Below, piece after piece: positions 59,500 through 64,000 of a stretch of DNA of 64,000 bases; the first letter of the stretch is position 1; the number at the start of each line of letters is the position of its first letter. A program made the position numbers and the translations under genes. The notes under the pieces were generated by a model. It was not told the origin of the DNA. It ran no database searches and saw nothing but the letters and a program-made list of their open reading frames with translations. This DNA is from Taenia hydatigena (taxonomy: Eukaryota > Platyhelminthes > Cestoda > Cyclophyllidea > Taeniidae). The stretch is from NCBI GenBank assembly GCA_036345935.2, contig JADWOT020000001.1, positions 28,307,627-28,371,626 of the forward strand, read 5' to 3'.

Positions 59500-60150
59500 C
59501 AGGGACTACCAAGACTGTATTAGGTCCTTAAAGAGAAACCTCATCCTCATTTTCCACGGTGCCTGTGGCTAGAGAGTTGTCACTGAAATGCATTAAGTGT
59601 GCAGCATTTGAGAATAAGGCCGACCATCACTTATCACTGCCATGTAGACATAGCAGATGTGTTGCAGAGCATGAGGTCTACCGTACTTTTCGTTTTATTC
59701 GAAAGAACAAAGAAACTCGAGTTTTGTAATGCTGTGGGCATTGCCCTGCTAGGCTGACTCAACAGGTTTGCATCATCTCGACATAGCTATTTGACTTTTT
59801 GGTCCTTCTCTGACCTGATTACATTATTCTTGGCCACGCTGGCTTTCATGGGCAGTAAGGCTTACGCTCCTCGTAAACAGAGTAGCTAGATTGTTATTTA
59901 TGTTTACTCTCCTCTAACAGGTACATTGAAATGTGTGACAGACACAACATTCTTTCCCAAAACGGTAGAGTGACAGCAGGCGAAGTGATTACCTTCATGT
60001 CTCAAAGAGAAATGACAACGGCCCCATGTGGAGAAGCGTGTTCGTCGAAGTGGTTGTGGTGGTGGCTGATCTGATCCGTTCTGATCAGCAGAGCTGCTCG
60101 TGTGCATGCATCTCGGCCTCCTAGCAGCAGCACCTCTCACCTGCCTAATC
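59500..60150 (+). repeat. Direct diverged copy of 46540-47450
   Basis: Contains TTAGGTCCTTAAAGAGAAAC, GTGGCTAGAGAGTTGTCACT, a GGGCAGTAAGGCTTACGCTC block, a palindrome near 60031 and GATCAGCAGAGCTGCTCGTG, in the same order as the right arm but with the 46.78-46.98 kb segment missing. Confidence 0.65.
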
Positions 60151-61440
60151 ACAACGATTAATCAGAACAAAGACAAGGCAGCTGAACTGACAACTGAGTC
60201 TCTAGTGGTCAGACAGATTTAATTTTAAGTTGGTATGGAGCTCGCCACGCTTTACAGGTCTCATTGACGCCCCAACCAAGATGCCTTGAGGTAAATTTGG
60301 CCAGATGGCGCCAATAAGAGAGAAGTACCAGAAGAAAGGAGACTTTAACTTCTAGATTTAAGGCCTTCATAAGGCTGCATCACTTACAGCCTCATGGAAT
60401 AATTAGTAGTAAATAGCTAACAAACCAGTGCAGTCGCTCACCTCATGGGTACTCTCCGAGCCAGCACAACCCTCATCACTCTGACTAGTTCATTGCACCA
60501 CCAGTTGATTGCTCAGTGCTTGTTCGCATTCTACTCGATGCAAAGAAAACAAGGTAGTGTTATATTTGCCTGAAACTTTCTCTCCCAAATAAGACCTATT
60601 TAATTGTAAAGTGGCTTCAGCGGGCTATCACGGTGTGCCTCTTCTGCCTTGTCTCAAAACCTATGCACCCACGTATTGCTCACCGAAATTGCTAGCTTTC
60701 GGACTACTGCAAGAGGTCAACTGACTTGTTCAAGGCTTCTCGTGAATCACTTGAGCCCTCCAGGACGAACTGACAAAAGACACACGTTGAGCTTGTTGCA
60801 GGTGTGACTGACAGCAAGGTCAAATCACCACATGCATTAACTGAGGGCAAGAATCTGCTTTCACATTGAATTTCAGTTGGGATTCACTTGGGTTGTTCCC
60901 TTGTCACGTGAGAGATAATTGGATGCACTTCCATCTCACCTGCGGAGTTGCCAAAATTCATTTTGGGCCAGTTGGCATCAAATTCAACTTCTCTCTACTT
61001 TAGCAGTTGTCAAGTCCTTTCTGTAGCCTTTTGGCTTCATGATGGCACTTGACTTAGCCAAGGGAATATGCCTGATTAAAGCTGTTAATTAGTTGATAGG
61101 CCATTCAGTCGTTCTACAGCTTGGACAATAACTATTCAAGTTCAAATCTAGCTGACTCATTAGGTAGCAGATTGTGGAGGGCTGAAGATACCTATTAAGC
61201 AGCCAACTGAGGTAGGTAATGAGCTTTTCATTAATCAGACCGCAAAGTAGTCGATTAACTGGGAACCACGGTAGCATCAAACGGTCGTGTCATCTTAAGG
61301 ATCAAAGGCACGGTAGAATAGTTGCCGACGCCTTGCCGTGCCAAGGGATTTGCCCCATTAAGTTAAATCTACGCCTCATTACCTTCACAAAACCCAATTG
61401 CAAACATACTGCTTTTTTGGTCCCCTGACATACACATTCA
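60150..61440. other. No feature recognised
   Basis: No repeat partner and no splice-bounded frame were seen over this 1.3 kb. Small open frames at 61089-61508 are unsupported. Confidence 0.4.
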
Positions 61441-61660
61441 CCACATCGTCCACTTTCATTGGTAAACCATGAGTGGAGAAGGATGATGAGGATTAACCAC
61501 TGCATCACTCATCAATTGAGATCGTTTTCCAACCACTTCGTCATCGTCGTACACATAAGATACACCAAGACTAGACGAGAGGCTTTCGGCGAAAACGCAT
61601 CTCGCTACGGAACCGTTGTCATCCAACACCACTCTCATCACTCTGCTTCATTCATTGCAA
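61440..61660 (+). repeat. Decayed repeat module with palindrome
   Basis: GAAGGATGATGAGGATTAACC matches 53275-53295, and a palindrome-like copy lies at 61577-61603. A further stretch, CACTCTCATCACTCTGC, matches 27900. Confidence 0.5.
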
Positions 61661-61781
61661 CACCTATGAAGAGCGCTCGTTGCCTGCACTCACTAAATGG
61701 TTCGGGTTGCTTGATAGCCAGCGATCTGGCCATTAAGTAGGTTGTAGACCGGAGCGATTTGCAGTGTAGAGGATAGCATTG

Positions 61782-62111
61782 CTAGAATTGCTGTGAAGCA
61801 CAACCTCTCTTTCGACTGCAATTCGATTTCATGAATGCTTCGAATGTTGGAGGCAATCGCATGCTGAAGAAGGTGGTCACTGAGCCCTTGATATACGCTA
61901 TCAGCTCAAAATCGTACTTGCACACTTCCCCTCTTGTGAGTAGCAGAGTAGAGGTTTCTGATGGGTTCGAAACAATGCTGCTACTACAATGCATAGCACT
62001 TATGAGCAGAGTGTCTTGAGCTGCTGAATTGTACAGGGCTTCTCGAGAAATATTTAGGCTGTCCAAAATGAGTCGACAGGAAGGCATACGTGTCAAGCCT
62101 TCCTGCGCTAA
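61782..62111 (-). CDS. Exon of a minus-strand gene, unknown
   Basis: Minus strand: acceptor aatttcaacattgagccag, then 109 codons to a TAG. It reads RMPSCRLILDSLNISREALY, STLLLTRGEVCKYDFELIAY, IKGSVTTFFSMRLPPTFEAF and a cysteine/arginine-rich end. The pattern L-x-x-G-x-x-C-x-Y-x-F-x-L faintly recalls PKD/REJ-type beta-sandwich domains, which is speculation. Against it: the plus strand also shows two splice-bounded frames here (61786-61935 with a gtgagt donor; 62037-62151). The minus reading is preferred because it is longer and continues from 62179-62506. Confidence 0.45.
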   Translation of the reverse strand, partial: LAQEGLTRMPSCRLILDSLNISREALYNSAAQDTLLISAMHCSSSIVSNPSETSTLLLTRGEVCKYDFELIAYIKGSVTTFFSMRLPPTFEAFMKSNCSRKRGCASQQF

Positions 62112-62178
62112 CTGGCTCAATGTTGAAATTGCTCACTTGCTGACTGCTTAGCGGCTCGTCGGCTGGCCGACCTACACA

Positions 62179-62506
62179 CTAGACCCAGCATTCATGCAGC
62201 CAGCACGAACGCAAAATGTAGTAAGATGGAAAGCAGTTGCACAGAACAGCCAGTTGGAGACATAAGAGACTATAGCATGCCATGTACTTCATGTCATTGT
62301 TATAATTCGTAGATTCTAAGAATGTCGTCATTGCCTGTCGGTAGTCCAAAATGCTGTTTTCGCGTGTAATCACTTTTGTCAATCCATCTGGCACTGCATG
62401 CCGAGATATTTCTTCCACGAACGAGCTCTGCTGCCAAACTTTAACCGCAAATACCTGGCGAGGCCAGAGATCTCCGCACAGTGCCTTAATTGCATCCTGG
62501 TTATTG
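62179..62506 (-). CDS. Strong exon of a minus-strand gene, unknown helical protein
   Basis: Minus strand: strong acceptor ggttttgtcgtcactgttgcag, then C plus 108 codons to a TAG. It reads NNQDAIKALCGDLWPRQVFA, VKVWQQSSFVEEISRHAVPD, GLTKVITRENSILDYRQAMT and onward, an amphipathic-helix pattern typical of large scaffold proteins. A possible weak donor (gtctag after 62185) would join it in phase 0 to 61782-62111 across a roughly 75-nt intron. If not used, the protein ends ...CWLHECWV. No family recognised. The upstream exons were not found. Confidence 0.6.
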
Positions 62507-62667
62507 CTGCAACAGTGACGACAAAACCTCTTTGCGTAGTGTTGAGAAAATCATGACGCCAGTGTAGCACAGAGCACAAAGGTGAGCAGAGAACAAAAAG
62601 AGTCAAAAGTTGGCAGTCCCAGTTTGCATTAATGATTCTCTGGCCGCTTTTTGCTTCAGCAAGTTCT

Positions 62668-62850
62668 CAAGTAGGCAAGTTGTGCAAGCATTGCTTCTCG
62701 CGTGACTGGGCTACCATCATGCTTGAGGTCTCTATCCACAATAACTGAGGCACAGCTTCCAGACAGTGGGATGCTACTCCTACTCGTGTGCAATTCCCAC
62801 ATGCAATGTCACCAGTGGTGTGCAAGCATTTCTGCAAAGGTGAGCAATGG
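62668..62850 (+). repeat. Repeat module D, copy 5
   Basis: Starts TCAAGTAGGCAAGTTGTGCA and contains ACTGAGGCACAGCTTCCAGA and TTTCTGCAAAGGTGAGCAAT. It lies 160 bp upstream (in plus coordinates, to the right) of the minus-strand exon start. Confidence 0.65.
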
Positions 62851-63149
62851 GCATATGGTTCACTTGCCCTTGCATAGCCATTATTTCTCCGAAATGAATA
62901 GCTTGACTACAGGTAGGCGACATTCTCCATCACCGCCCATATGAATAACGAGGTAACGTGATGAGGTTTAAGAATGTTAAGAGAAAGCTTGTCACTGGTG
63001 TTGTACGCCGCTGTCTCCGTGATTGGTGCTGCTGCCGTCCTACTGATATGGATGGCCAGATCGATCACTGCATCATCCACTGATGAGGATGGCTGTTCAG
63101 TCTATTCGACACATCAACACACTTGCACTATGCATGCCTGACCATTTAG

Positions 63150-63690
63150 TCCTCATTGTTGAGAGAGAAGAGCATAGCAAATACAATCTTCTAAGTGGAA
63201 TCGTAGTGATCTTTCTTTGAAAAAGAAATGGGCTCTCTGAACCAGCTTTGCACACATCATTTCACTCCACTCATTGTCACAAGTGAAGCATGCTCGCTGC
63301 TCGCTATCACTCTGCCCGTTTTGAAGGAATGAAAGCTGAGTCTGCCACACATTTTAATCGGTTCGTTGGTTGCTGTGAGAGCCTTAGTTTCCTCAAAATG
63401 AGTAGAGTGAGGGCAGACAGGAAACTCTTTCCATCGGTGTTATGATGCTGGTTTGGTGAGGTCTTTACTTCAATCAAGGCAGAAGACGACAGCTTAGTAG
63501 GTAGATGCGTGTTCGACAAACGCTTCTCGCCTAACATGGAGGACTGATTAGTCAAGTACACAAATATTTGATGTGCCGATATGACGAGGCCACTTCAGAA
63601 TTGTCAACGTTAATGAGTGATACAACAGTCAATCTGGTCGTCCAAATTAGCGGAGGGACGCATGTGCCTGCGTCATCATTTTGCGTTCAG
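63150..63690 (+). repeat. Palindrome-flanked module P-C-P, copy 2
   Basis: Same order as 27815-28470: a decayed palindrome near 63165, GAGTCTGCCACACATTTTAA, AAAATGAGTAGAGTGAGGGC, a palindrome at 63503-63528, TGGAGGACTGATTAGTCAAG, and a GTGCCTGCGTC block. Confidence 0.65.
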
Positions 63691-64000
63691 CTGTGACCGT
63701 CGATCCGCCGATCATTTGCACTTGTAAGACTCACCATGATGCAGCGATGTTTACGCATTCATTAGTACTACTGGGTATCAGCGGATGTCGGCTTATTCGG
63801 TGTTTGCTCTCCGAGGCATAATTTTGTTTATTCGGTTCGCCTAAGCGCATAAACAGTGATTTCAGAAAGATAAGCAAATACTTGACTGAGTGTATTAATG
63901 CAAGATAAGGGCAGCGCACCTTATGTTTACGCACTGCACCTGTGGCCGACCAGTCTAATGGACACACATTCCGTTGTAGGTAGTTTCATTCCATCATTGC
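63690..64000. other. No feature seen at right edge
   Basis: A 78-codon minus-strand frame (63731-63967) is open but has no splice support. Confidence 0.35.

Noticed and set aside
1..64000. CRISPR arrays, operons, ribosome-binding sites, bacterial promoters
   Set aside because: No regularly spaced short repeats and no contiguous long genes; the window is eukaryotic in character.
1..64000. tRNA genes, rRNA, telomere repeats, spliced-leader RNA
   Set aside because: GTTCGA-containing sites (e.g. 5834, 39737, 61975) have no matching A box or stems; no TTAGGG array, rRNA block or known flatworm spliced-leader sequence was recognised.

Overview
This window looks like animal nuclear DNA with split genes. 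It contains no prokaryotic-style coding: no open frame exceeds about 210 codons, and the coding-like pieces are 19 to 330 nt blocks bounded by GT/AG splice signals. One intron is only 41 nt long (8740-8780). An abnormal-spindle (ASPM)-like calponin-homology exon and an adenylate-kinase-like exon indicate a metazoan. Very short introns beside repeat-choked ones fit a parasitic flatworm best, but that is inference and I cannot name the species. All exon calls were made by eye from frame, splice sites and protein plausibility, and no database was searched.

Left part (1-10 kb): an ASPM-like exon lies on the minus strand at the edge. A plus-strand gene for a membrane protein of unknown family follows. 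A 2.29 kb tandem duplication (4218-6508 and 6509-8739) copied two of its exons. The 3' exons (8479-8739, 8781-8978, 9245-9289, 9377-9395, 9863-10057) join in one frame. The duplicated membrane exon differs mainly at synonymous sites.

10-18 kb: diverged repeats alternate with coding-like exons, mostly minus strand (12560-12726, 13603-13813, 14444-14571, 16272-16402), with a plus-strand exon at 15668-15766. I could not assign these to families.

16-60 kb: this is a dense, modular and mostly non-autonomous repeat territory. Its backbone is a large inverted repeat (left arm 16035-26595, right arm 44386-52375) around a 17.8 kb spacer. A further inverted copy lies at 55.4-58.4 kb and a direct copy at 53.6-55.3 kb. 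Recurrent parts are: a 0.6-0.7 kb fold-back element in four places, whose half still reads as protein; a short near-palindrome with arms GAGAAGCG and CGCTTCTC in about 16 clear copies; a 0.2 kb module in five direct copies; and a 330 bp direct repeat with a 106 bp almost invariant core. No transposase, reverse transcriptase or integrase is visible. Two good exons sit inside this territory: 37009-37103 minus, and 38327-38467 plus (adenylate-kinase-like).

60-64 kb: a quieter stretch, then a minus-strand gene of unknown family (61782-62111 and 62179-62506), then another composite of the same repeat modules.
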